Notes under the pieces: model-generated
What the model was told of the DNA's origin: nothing
Databases searched by the model: none
What the model saw: only the letters and a program-made list of their open reading frames with translations
Shown here: positions 54,960 to 64,000 of the stretch, one piece after another
Position numbering within the stretch: position 1 is the stretch's first letter
Layout of the letters: the number at the start of each line of letters is the position of its first letter
NCBI GenBank assembly: GCA_025024175.1
Contig: QCXZ01000047.1
Span: forward strand, 496,001 to 560,000
Length of the DNA stretch: 64,000 bases
Direction: 5' to 3'
Origin: Rhyzopertha dominica
Taxonomy: Eukaryota > Arthropoda > Insecta > Coleoptera > Bostrichidae
Position numbers and translations under genes: made by a program

Positions 54960-55400
54960 TAAACCATCCTTTTCAGGAACAGAGATACCTTTTAATTTGT
55001 TGGATACAATATTATTTAATTAACCACCACTGTTTTGGAATCCATGAACATTTTGAAACCTTTTTCACTTATTGGTTGACCATTGACATTGACGGAATAA
55101 ACTGCGTTGCGTGATTACTTGATTCTCGATGCTTTCGTTTTTTTGGTATGGTTTCATTATTCTATTGTTGTTAATACACCCAAAAAGATAAGAATTCTGC
55201 AGGGCGTAATTTCCAAAAGGAATCAAATATGAGTCGCTCGAGACCTTGTAATGCTCGTCTACATCTTCTCTTGCAACCGCAAGGGACACCTAATTCTCGC
55301 CTTTTTATTAACTTGGTTTTTTCACTTGTATATTCTAAACATAAATTTCTCCTCGTTTTTCTTTTGGATATGGCCTACATATCGGAAGTTTTTTTCCTCC
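54960..55400 (-). pseudogene. Middle part of an insect repeat-associated protein family
   Basis: The open frame 55289-55065 reads SSDSYLIPFGNYALQNSYLF and GCINNNRIMKPYQKN; another frame continues QRSLRNAVYSVNVNGQPISE and KGFKMFMDSK. The pattern (F-x-FG/W-xxxLQxxYLxGCI, then a Lys/Arg-rich step and YxVxxNGxxxxxCKxFF) is that of a widespread, many-copy insect family of unknown function, also suggested by the orphan exon at 10720. In this copy the final CKxFF reads EKGFKMF. Frameshifted, so inactive. Confidence 0.4.
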
Positions 55401-55612
55401 ACCTACTTCTTGGTGTTGGCTAAGGGTCAGGTTCTATCCTGGGTATTTTGTATTTCTTTGAGGGCCATTTTCGGAACTGCTTTTACCTGTCGCCTGCGGG
55501 GATAATGCAATAATATGACAAGCCACTCAAATGAGTTGCGCTTCCTATGTAAAAGTGTGCAAAAATTAAAATGGGATAAAATGGCATGATATATTTACTG
55601 AAAAAAAATGCA

Positions 55613-55760
55613 TACCTGTTCACTGTCGGTGTTGCTGTCACTTTCACTTGGTACAAAGTCTGTGCCAATGTCACTGACATCAACTGGCGACTCAACATCA
55701 TTTTCTACAACAACTTTGTCAAACTCTATCGTGTTATATATGAAGTGAAAATTGTGTTCA
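55613..55760 (-). pseudogene. Acidic exon with splice donor, probably of the family at 54960-55400
   Basis: The minus strand encodes VESPVDVSDIGTDFVPSESD followed by SNTDSEQ and then CAG|GTATGC, a donor-like site near 55613. A DxDFxPSxSDS acidic start is usual for the repeat family whose middle part lies downstream on the same strand. The exon carrying the NPxNWK motif is not seen between them. Confidence 0.35.
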
Positions 55761-55806
55761 AATGTTTTAATGGTAAATAATGCTAGCAACACTGTGGCTC
55801 CATCTA

Positions 55807-56380
55807 TTATCTGTCATCTAAAACCTTTGCACAGTGGCTTGTCACACTATTGCAACTGCCAAATGTGAAAATATCGATATTCACCGAAGTGTGATCCTGT
55901 TTTAAGTTTGTTATGCACTTAATAATATTATTTTTTGTATTTTCAAAGCGCGGGTCAAGAAATGTTGATTCTGCGAAAATAAAATTCTCCAACATTGGGA
56001 ATTCTTTTTTCTATGGAGATAAGCAAATCTTCGCCTAGCTGCCGGACTATACGTGGCAAATCAGTCTGGTTGTCGAAATAATTTCTGCGGTATTTTCTCA
56101 AAGCGGATAAGATCAATATCACCTTGGCGGCAGTTGCACATTTTTCGCTGCTAATTTCTTCCGTAACAGTTTTGAATATTTTCAAAATTTCGCAGCAGTG
56201 TGGTATAGCTAGAAATTCGTCCTGAGTAGGTGCTCTAAGAAGTTCGTGCGCAACGCACAGCCCGAGTTTGAGCTCTGAGATGCGCACCGGGGAAAGCGAG
56301 TCGACCGATGTCGAAGTAAGGTACACGATGGCTAGGCGTGGAATAGTACAATCGGGAGAGAAAATTTTACGAACAAGCAA
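55807..56380 (-). pseudogene. hAT-like transposase fragment
   Basis: The first frame (56380-55955) is helical: PRLAIVYLTSTSVDSLSPVR, then EILKIFKTVTEEISSEKCAT and LGEDLLISIEKRIPN. The overlapping second frame (55995-55807) carries AESTFLDPRFENTKNNIIKC. This is the hAT signature: a long helical insertion ending L-F-Lx-T-E-SSE, then LAxxxFLDPRFK. One frameshift separates the two. The C-terminal dimerisation region and the catalytic N-terminal part are absent. Confidence 0.65.
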
Positions 56381-56409
56381 CGTGATAACTTACGGATTGA
56401 TTTTCGTTT

Positions 56410-57550
56410 CTAATAAATTAAATGCTGATTATAATTACTGACCAAAAAATGTATGAAAAAAGTGTTTTTATTTACTTTATTCAAAATCTTTTTTGATTTA
56501 GACGGTAATTGTTGTTGCTCAAAGGGCACTTCGTCTAATGGCTGGATACCTTCGATTGCCACAAAATCTAATTCTTCCACTTCTTCTCCGTCATCTAACA
56601 GATAGTCGTCATCGTCACTGTCATCTTCATCTTCGCCGACATTGATGATCAATTCATCTACAACGAGGTCGATTGTTGGTTCTTTTGATATAAATTCATT
56701 TTCCACTGCGATAACGTGTCTTCACAGTTTTTACCACTTTTCTATTGTACGAAACGAAAGTTCAAAACATATTCTAAATTAAAATGTATATTTCGCATCT
56801 CAACGAATTTTTTCATTTCCGCCCATACCATCACAATGGGATTTAAATCAGGATGATAGCGCGGTAGACGAATCAAATCGATATTGTTGTCTGCAAACAA
56901 TTTGTCAATTTTGTACATGAGATACCTCGGTTTATGTTGTTTTATTATATTATACAATTCGGGTTTCAACATGGAATCCGTGAAACGTATTCCTCTTTCT
57001 CTTCGTAACATCTTTTGTCGAATTCGAGTTTGGATTTTTTATGTGTTGTGTGTTATGATAGGGTGCGTTGTTAAGGACAATTACGCTCTTTGGCGGTGAA
57101 TTTGGTATAAGTTGATTTTTACCCATTTTTCGAAATTTTCATAATCATGGTGGTAGTCTCCAGAATTTGTATCGGATTTCTACCGAGCGTACGCCCCAGG
57201 TACAAATCCATTTACACCACCAGCATTAATAATTATGACCCGCGGCCCTTTTGCCTCCGACTTCATTGCTGTTATCGTTTTATGCTTTTTATTAGTATGT
57301 GACGAATGTATATATGTTTCATCCATATATAATTGGTCGATTTTCCTGTCTGTATGACCGCATTCTTCGCAAAAATTCAACTCGTAGATGACGAATTTCA
57401 TGTTTTTCCATTAGTAATTTTCGATTGTTTTGAATGTTTGCCAGCGAAATCCAAGCTTATAAATTTCTTTTCTTAAGCTTTCTCTGCTGCCTTGACAGCC
57501 GATATCTTCACAGAAGTAAGTAAAGCACTTTTCTTTAAAACTTTAAGCTG
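56410..57550 (-). pseudogene. DDE_3 (Tc1/mariner-related) transposase, broken
   Basis: Minus strand in order: REDIG-like CEDIGCQGSRESLRKEIYKL with GFRW (about 57510), the helix before the catalytic domain; QLYMDETYIHSSHTNKKHK (first Asp) and PRVIIINAGGVNGFVPGAYA (57330-57190); KSVIVLNNAPYHNT (about 57090), where the family has LDNAxYH, so the second Asp is Asn; RFTDSMLKPELYNIIKQHKP and RLPRYHPDLNPIVMVWAEMK (56990-56800), where NPIE has become NPIV, losing the third acid. An acidic tail (EDEDDSDDDDYLLDDGEE, then GIQPLDEV) ends it at about 56500. Frame changes lie near 57180, 57010 and 56740. Two of three catalytic residues are gone. Confidence 0.85.
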
Positions 57551-58015
57551 CTGTCATACGGCCTGTTCGATTATTATGAACTTATGAACCAAAATGGCGG
57601 CTGCAGATACCTGCTATTTACAGCGCCCTAATACGGTACGGTACGATTGTGACGTAAGCACTAAGCTCGGCGTCAAAACGGTTTTTCGGGCTCCAGTTTT
57701 TTTTTATTATACCGTGGTATGCTCCTCATATTACTGTGCACTATTGCCCTTAGTTCACAGCTCAGGGTGGCTGCAGTGAAGAACGGCGCTCCAGTAAACA
57801 ACCCCGAGGGCGGATTCAGCNAGCTGAAAAAGATGTTNACGGGGTGCGGACGGCGCAGTACAGAAAGAATACTAACAATCACCTAAAAATACATTCTTAA
57901 ATATTTTTGCTTATGAAAACTTTTTTTCAATATCTATCGGTTTTCTGGTTCGCAATCGGATTTAAACTTTGCACAGATTACAAATAGTTGTCGAATTGTA
58001 ACAAAATGGGTAATT
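57551..58015. other. Non-coding DNA before the satellite
   Basis: No element end or gene recognised. Two ambiguous bases (57821 and 57838). Composition is less AT-rich than average. Confidence 0.4.
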
Positions 58016-58243
58016 TAATTAAGAGGCCATCCCCCTTTTGTTGCTTGATCACTCAACTTCAAGTGAAAGTACTATAGATCCGGTGTCGGTGGTATGCTCG
58101 GGAGCGTTAGTGTATCATGAGTAAGTGTCTTGACGGATATTGCCTGTCTGTAGCACATAATTTACAAGCTCGTATTAAGAGGCCGTCCACCTTTTATTGC
58201 TTGATGACTCAAAGTCAAGTGAGAATACTATAGACCCGATGTC
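58016..58243 (+). repeat. Satellite array, diverged left block
   Basis: About one and a third units of the 175-bp satellite described at 59222-63545, recognisable from AAGAGGCC-TCCCCCTTTT, GCTCGGGAGCGTTAGTGTAT and ACAAGCTCGTATTAAGAGGC. It has more substitutions and indels than the main block and lacks the ATGGTGGTACGCAT segment. It is cut off sharply at 58243. Confidence 0.85.
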
Positions 58244-59221
58244 ATGACCGCATCTGTTGCAGCTGTGGCATCTTGGTCTGCCATCTCTGCATCTCGTTTC
58301 TGGTAATCTTGTTCTTGTCTGTTTATCTCGACTGTTCGATCTTTGTCGATTATTGTATGACCTGCCACGTCCTCTGTAATATGTGCGACCTCTCCTCCTT
58401 GGGGCTTCACGATGCTGAGGTTGTACGTTCCGACGCGGTTTAGTGCCGCGGTACTTGAACTAAGTGAAAGCTTGTACGTTCCGACGCGGTTTAGTGCCGC
58501 GGTACTTGAACTAAGTGAAAGCTAAAAATGCTGACATGAACGTATTGACTGACTTAACGCGTGTACATTCTAGAATCTACGAAATGTTCCAATTTGAATA
58601 ATTTGGAAAAGGCGCATATTTGACAGTATCATGAGTAAGTGTCTTGGTGGTGTGGTAGTGAACTATGCAGGGTTTGTTACGTGCTTGGATCCAAAAATAA
58701 TAAATACGACTCTTGAGTTTATCTCGCGGTTTATTGAGAGTATGTATAAAAAGCTTGAGAACCTGACAATCTCGTTGCCGAGCTAAGACTAACCGTGTAT
58801 AATATGTACAATGCTTACAAACTAGGTAAAAACGATAGTGGGGTTAGTGCAGAAATAACTGGGAAATCCCGAGCCCTTTGTCGGCGAGTTTTAGTGAGAT
58901 AAGGGCAGTAAGCACAGCGAAGTATGAATTTTAAATGAGCAAGATGGTTAGTTTAGTTTATTGCGGAAACGTGCAGAACAGAAAGCAATAGATAAAGTCT
59001 ATAGATAGAAATAGAGGTTTTGTCGGCAGGTATAGTAAATTGGAAGGCGGATTAGTCGGCATGCAAAGAATTAGGAAAAACCCGGTGTAAGATGTCAAAT
59101 AGAAAGGAAGGCATAGAATTTTACAAGTACAATATATACATTTAAANTATGAAATAACAAATTACTAATATTTACACCTTAATTCGCGAATATATACATA
59201 TGTGTGACGGATGTCACCACA
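58244..59221. other. Foreign segment interrupting the satellite array
   Basis: About 1 kb without similarity to the satellite except a short piece (GTATCATGAGTAAGTGTCTT) near 58628. It contains a 51-bp tandem duplication (58421-58522). A minus-strand ORF (58410-58228) is Asp/Glu/Gln-rich and unrecognised. Probably an inserted element, but no terminal repeats or coding motif identify it. Confidence 0.5.
58421..58522 (+). repeat. 51-bp perfect tandem duplication
   Basis: Copies 58421-58471 and 58472-58522 both start TTGTACGTTCCGACGCGGTT and end AAGTGAAAGC, with no differences seen. The unit contains a small palindrome-like CGCGGTTTAGTGCCGCG. Confidence 0.92.
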
Positions 59222-62200
59222 GTGGATATTGCTTCTTTGTTTCATATAATTTATAAGCTCGTATTAAGAGGCCGTCCCCCTTTTATTGCTTGATCACTCC
59301 AAGTCAACTGAAAATACTATAGACCGGGTGTCGGTGGTGAAGGTAATGGTGATATGCTCGGGAGCGTTAGTGTATCATGAGCAAGTGTCTTGTTTATCAT
59401 ATACTTTACAAGCTCGTATTAACAGGCCGCCCCCTTTTATTGCTTGATGACTCCAAAGTCAAGTGAAAATACTATAGATCCGGTGTTGGTGGTGGTGGTA
59501 TGCTCGGAAGCGTTAGTGTATTATGAGTAAGTGTCTTGGCAGATATTGCCTGTTCGTATCGTATATTTTACAAGCTCGTATTGAGAGGCCGTCCCCCTTT
59601 TATTGCTTGATCACTAAAAGTCAAGTGAAAATACTATAGACCCGGTGTCGGTGGTTATGGTGGTTGTTGTGTGGTCGCAAGCGTTAGTGTATCATGAGTA
59701 AGTGTCTTGGCGAATATTGCCTGTCTGTATCGTATATTTTACAAGCTCGTATTACGAGGCCATCCCCCTTTTATTGCCTGATAACTCAAACTCAAGTATA
59801 AGTACTATATACCTGGTGTCGGTGGTGAAGGTAATGGTGGTACGCATGCTCGGGAGCGTTAGTGTATTATGAGTAAGTGTCTTGGCGGAGATTGCCTGTC
59901 TGTATCATATAATATACAAGCTCGTATTAAGAGGCCGTCCCCCTTTTATTGCTTGATCACTCAAAGTCAACTGAAAATACTATAGACCGGGTGTCGGTGG
60001 TGAAGGTAATGGTGGTATGCTCGGGAGCGTTAGTGTATCATGAGTAAGTGTCTTGGCGGATTTTGCCTGTCTATCGTATAATTTGCAAGCCCGTATTAAC
60101 AGGCCGTCCCCATTTTATTGCTTGATCGGTGTCGGTGGTTATGGTGGTTGTGGTGTGGTCGCAAGCGTTAGTGTATCATGTGTAAGTGTCTTGGCGGATA
60201 TTGCCTGTCTGTATCATATAATTTGTAAGCTCGTATTAAGAGGCCGTCCCCTTTTTATCGCTTGATCACTTAAAGTCAAGTGAAAATACTATATACCGGG
60301 TGTCGGTGGTGAAGGTAATGGTGGTACGCATGCTCGGGAGCGTTAGTGTATCATGTGTAAGCGTCTTGGCGGATATTGCCTGTCTGTATCATATAATTTG
60401 TAAGCTCGTATTAAGAGGCCGTCCCCCTTTTATTGCTTGACAACTCAAAGTCAAGTGAAAATACTATATACCTGGTGTCGGTGGTGAAGGTAATGGTGGT
60501 ACGCATGCTCGGGAGCGTTAGTGTANCATGTGTAAGTGTCTTGGCGGATATTGCCTGTCTGTATCATATAATTTGTAAGCTCGTATTAAGAGGCCGTCCC
60601 CCTTTTATTGCTTGACAACTCAAAGTCAAGTGAAAATACTATATACCTGGTGTCGGTGGTGAAGGTAATGGTGGTACGCTTGCTCGGGAGCGTTAGTGTA
60701 TCATGTGTAAGTGTCTTGGCGGATATTGCCTGTCTGTATCATATAATTTGTAAGCTCGTATTAAGAGGCCGTCCCCCTTTTATTGCTTGATAACTCCAAG
60801 TCAAGTGAAAATACNATGTACCGGGTGTCGGTGGTGANGGTAATGGTGGTACGCATGCTCGGGAGCGTTAGTGTATCATGTGTAAGTGNCTTGGCGGATA
60901 TTGCCTGTCTGTATCATATAATTTGTAAGCTCGTATTAAGAGGCCGTCCCCCTTTTATTGCTTGATAACTCCAAGTCAAGTGAAAATACTATATACCGGG
61001 TGTCGGTGGTGAAGGTAATGGTGGTACGCATGCTCGGGAGCGTTAGTGTATCATGTGTAAGTGTCTTGGCGGATATTGCCTGTCTGTATCATATAATTTG
61101 TAAGCTCGTATTAAGAGGCCGTCCCCCTTTTATTGCTTGATAACTCCAAGTCAAGTGAAAATACTATGTACCGGGTGTCGGTGGTGAAGGTAATGGTGGT
61201 ACGCATGCTCGGGAGCGTTAGTGTATCATGTGTAAGTGTCTTGGCGGATATTGCCTGTCTGTATCATATAATTTGTAAGCTCGTATTAAGAGGCCGTCCC
61301 CTTTTTATCGCTTGATCACTTAAAGTCAAGTGAAAATACTATATACCGGGTGTCGGTGGTGAAGGTAATGGTGGTACGCATGCTCGGGAGCGTTAGTGTA
61401 TCATGTGTAAGTGTCTTGGCGGATATTGCCTGTCTGTATCATATAATTTGTAAGCTCGTATTAAGAGGCCGTCCCCCTTATATTGCTTGATAACTCCAAG
61501 TCAAGTGAAAATACTATGTACCGGGTGTCGGTGGTGAAGGTAATGGTGGTACGCATGCTCGGGAGCGTTAGTGTATCATGTGTAAGTGTCTTGGCGGATA
61601 TTGCCTGTCTGTATCATATAATTTGTAAGCTCGTATTAAGAGGCCGTCCCCCTTATATTGCTTGATAACTCCAAGTCAAGTGAAAATACTATGTACCGGG
61701 TGTCGGTGGTGAAGGTAATGGTGGTACGCATGCTCGGGAGCGTTAGTGTATCATGTGTAAGTGTCTTGGCGGATATTGCCTGTCTGTATCATATAATTTG
61801 TAAGCTCGTATTAAGAGGCCGTCCCCTTTTTATCGCTTGATCACTTAAAGTCAAGTGAAAATACTATATACCGGGTGTCGGTGGTGAAGGTAATGGTGGT
61901 ACGCATGCTCGGGAGCGTTAGTGTATCATGTGTAAGTGTCTTGGCGGATATTGCCTGTCTGTATCATATAATTTGTAAGCTCGTATTAAGAGGCCGTCCC
62001 CCTTTTATTGCTTGATAACTCAAAGTCAAATGAAAATACTATATACCTGGTGTCGGTGGTGAAGGTAATGGTGGTACGCATGCTCGGGAGCGTTAGTGTA
62101 TCATGTGTAAGTGTCTTGGCGGATATTGCCTGTCTGTATCATATAATTTGTAAGCTCGTATTAAGAGGCCGTCCCCCTTTTATTGCTTGATAACTCCAAG

Positions 62201-63545
62201 TCAAGTGAAAATACTATGTACCGGGGTGTCGGTGGTGAAGGTAATGGTGGTACGCATGCTCGGGAGCGTTAGTGTATCATGTGTAAGTGTCTTGGCGGAT
62301 ATTGCCTGTCTGTATCATATAATTTGTAAGCTCGTATTAAGAGGCCGTCCCCCTTTTATTGCTTGATAACTCCAAGTCAAGTGAAAATACTATGTACCGG
62401 GTGTCGGTGGTGAAGGTAATGGTGGTACGCATGCTCGGGAGCGTTAGTGTATCATGTGTAAGTGTCTTGGCGGATATTGCCTGTCTGTATCATATAATTT
62501 GTAAGCTCGTATTAAGAGGCCGTCCCCCTTTTATTGCTTGACAACTCAAAGTCAAGTGAAAATACTATATACCTGGTGTCGGTGGTGAAGGTAATGGTGG
62601 TACGCATGCTCGGGAGCGTTAGTGTATCATGTGTAAGTGTCTTGGCGGATATTGCCTGCCTGTATCTTATAATTTGTAAGCTCGTATTAAGAGGCCGTCC
62701 CCTTTTTATCGCTTGATCACTTAAAGTCAAGTGAAAATACTATATACCGGGTGTCGGTGGTGAAGGTAATGGTGGTACGCATGCTCGGGAGCGTTAGTGT
62801 ATCATGTGTAAGTGTCTTGGCGGATATTGCCTGTCTGTATCATATAATTTGTAAGCTCGTATTAAGAGGCCGTCCCCCTTTTATTCCTTGATAACTCCAA
62901 GTCAACTGAAAATACTATGTACCGGGTGTCGGTGGTGAAGGTAATGGTGGTACGCATGCTCGGGAGCGTTAGTGTATCATGTGTAAGTGTCTTGGCGGAT
63001 ATTGCCTGTCTGTATCATATAATTTGTAAGCTCGTATTAAGAGGCCGTCCCCCTTTTATTGCTTGATAACTCCAAGTCAAGTGAAAATACTATGTACCGG
63101 GTGTCGGTGGTGAAGGTAATGGTGGTACGCATGCTCGGGAGCGTTAGTGTATCATGTGTAAGTGTCTTGGCGGATATTGCCTGTCTGTATCATATAATTT
63201 GTAAGCTCGTATTAAGAGGCCGTCCCCCTTTTATTGCTTGATAACTCCAAGTCAAGTGAAAATACTATGTACCGGGTGTCGGTGGTGAAGGTAATGGTGG
63301 TACGCATGCTCGGCAGCGTTAGTGTATCATGTGTAAGTGTCTTGGCGGATATTGCCTGTCTGTATCATATAATTTGTAAGCTCGTATTAAGAGGCCGTCC
63401 CCCTTTTATTGCTTGATAACTCCAAGTCAAGTGAAAATACTATGTACCGGGTGTCGGTGGTGAAGGTAATGGTGGTTCGCATGCTCGGGAGCGTTAGTGT
63501 ATCATGTGTAAGTGTCTTGACAGATATTGCCTGTCGGTATCATAT
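59222..63545 (+). repeat. 175-bp satellite array, about 25 units
   Basis: The anchor AAGCTCGTATT (AAGCCCGTATT once) recurs at 59255, 59410, 59572, 59743, 59918, 60087, 60227 and 60402, then every 175 bp to 63378. Spacing is irregular (140-175) on the left and constant on the right; one unit has a single extra G near 62224. Other constant pieces are GCTCGGGAGCGTTAGTGTAT, GTGTCTTGGCGGATATTGCC and GGTGTCGGTGGTGAAGGTAA. The array ends at about 63545, inside TATCATATAGTTTATTATTA. The recurring 60-residue ORFs are a by-product of the repeat: 175 is not divisible by three and the frame closes in each unit. Confidence 0.97.
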
Positions 63546-64000
63546 AGTTTATTATTATTAGTTTATGCAAGTACCGATCTGTGTGAGTGGCTTTGTGATA
63601 GACGAAGGGGCCCAAAATTTATCCGTACAGTACTGAGTCAGTCTAAAATCGAAAGGAATCTTTTTAGGATTGTATCCATAACATATCGCGGTTTTATCNA
63701 AATGTGCTACCTTTTTTCCAAATCAAGAATGCACTATGTTTTCTCATCAGAGTCGTCCGACAGACACTTGTGTAAATGTTGAAAATTGTAAAAATTCAAG
63801 AAAGACTTTGTGAAAATGATTTTTTAAGAACATTTTCATTTGTAGCCGTAGCAATCAGACTGTCATGAAACGTTATAGTGCAGACTTATTTTACTCTTCC
63901 ATAATACGTTATATAACTTCACTTGTTCACCCAAGATATTTTATTTATTTGCAGTGATAATAAAACTTTACCTTCCTCAATAGCGATCCTTTGAGAAGTT
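63546..64000. other. Unique-looking sequence right of the satellite
   Basis: AT-rich non-coding DNA with one ambiguous base (63700). The ORF that begins in the last satellite unit (63504-63782) runs into this sequence and has no recognisable motif. Confidence 0.4.

Noticed and set aside
60433..63416. Series of 60-residue ORFs with nearly identical sequence, one per 175 bp
   Set aside because: They follow the satellite period, overlap the next unit and close in each monomer because 175 is not divisible by three. No codon-level conservation; by-product of the repeat.
58016..63545. Regular repeats as a possible CRISPR array
   Set aside because: The whole 175-bp unit repeats; there are no unique spacers between short repeats, and the DNA is from a eukaryote.

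Overview
The window reads as nuclear DNA of an arthropod, most probably an insect. It is AT-rich, has scattered ambiguous bases typical of a draft assembly, and contains almost nothing but transposable elements and satellite DNA. The element set (R1-like, Jockey and CR1-group LINEs, Ty3/gypsy and BEL/Pao LTR elements, a tyrosine-recombinase element, Tigger/pogo, mariner/Tc1-like, PIF/Harbinger, Merlin, hAT, and YqaJ/THAP elements of ISL2EU type) fits a hemimetabolous insect, but I cannot name the species. I found no convincing single-copy host gene, rRNA, tRNA or CRISPR array.

Layout. 1-2.6 kb: non-coding, with two decayed repeat families. 2.6-7.8 kb: a transposon nest. A Tigger element (3456-5937) with an apparently intact, spliced transposase carries a 217-bp hAT-type MITE in its intron. 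The Tigger sits inside a fold-back TIR element (3175-6359), which may itself sit inside a decayed hAT-like element. 7-13.4 kb: pseudogenes of a BED/hAT-like transposase, a pogo-like transposase and a LINE. 16-22.2 kb: PIF/Harbinger, ISL2EU-like, Tc1-like, BEL/Pao and pogo-like fragments, plus an unassigned insect repeat protein. 22.2-24.1 kb: an uninterrupted gypsy gag with a tRNA-Lys-type primer site, its pol missing. 25.3-27.6 kb: an R1-like LINE beside a Tc1-like fragment. 28-30 kb: a YqaJ/SWIM pseudogene split by a 744-bp hAT-type element with a perfect 8-bp target duplication. 30.6-35.2 kb: fold-back MITEs, a near-perfect 81-bp hairpin, and a decayed tyrosine recombinase with terminal repeats. 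35.2-42.6 kb: gypsy, mariner and Harbinger remains. 43.2-45.6 kb: CR1-group and Jockey LINEs. 45.6-47.7 kb: a tandem array of a truncated Merlin transposase. 51-57.5 kb: a third gypsy, a possible tail of a virus-like packaging ATPase, a third YqaJ copy, and hAT and DDE_3 transposases. 58.0-63.5 kb: a 175-bp satellite array.

The genes do not form a pathway. The region is an accumulation zone next to a satellite block, consistent with pericentromeric or other low-recombination heterochromatin (inference). The best candidates for biological activity are the Tigger element and, less so, the R1-like and CR1-group LINEs. Most other coding remains carry frameshifts, stops, internal deletions or lost catalytic residues.
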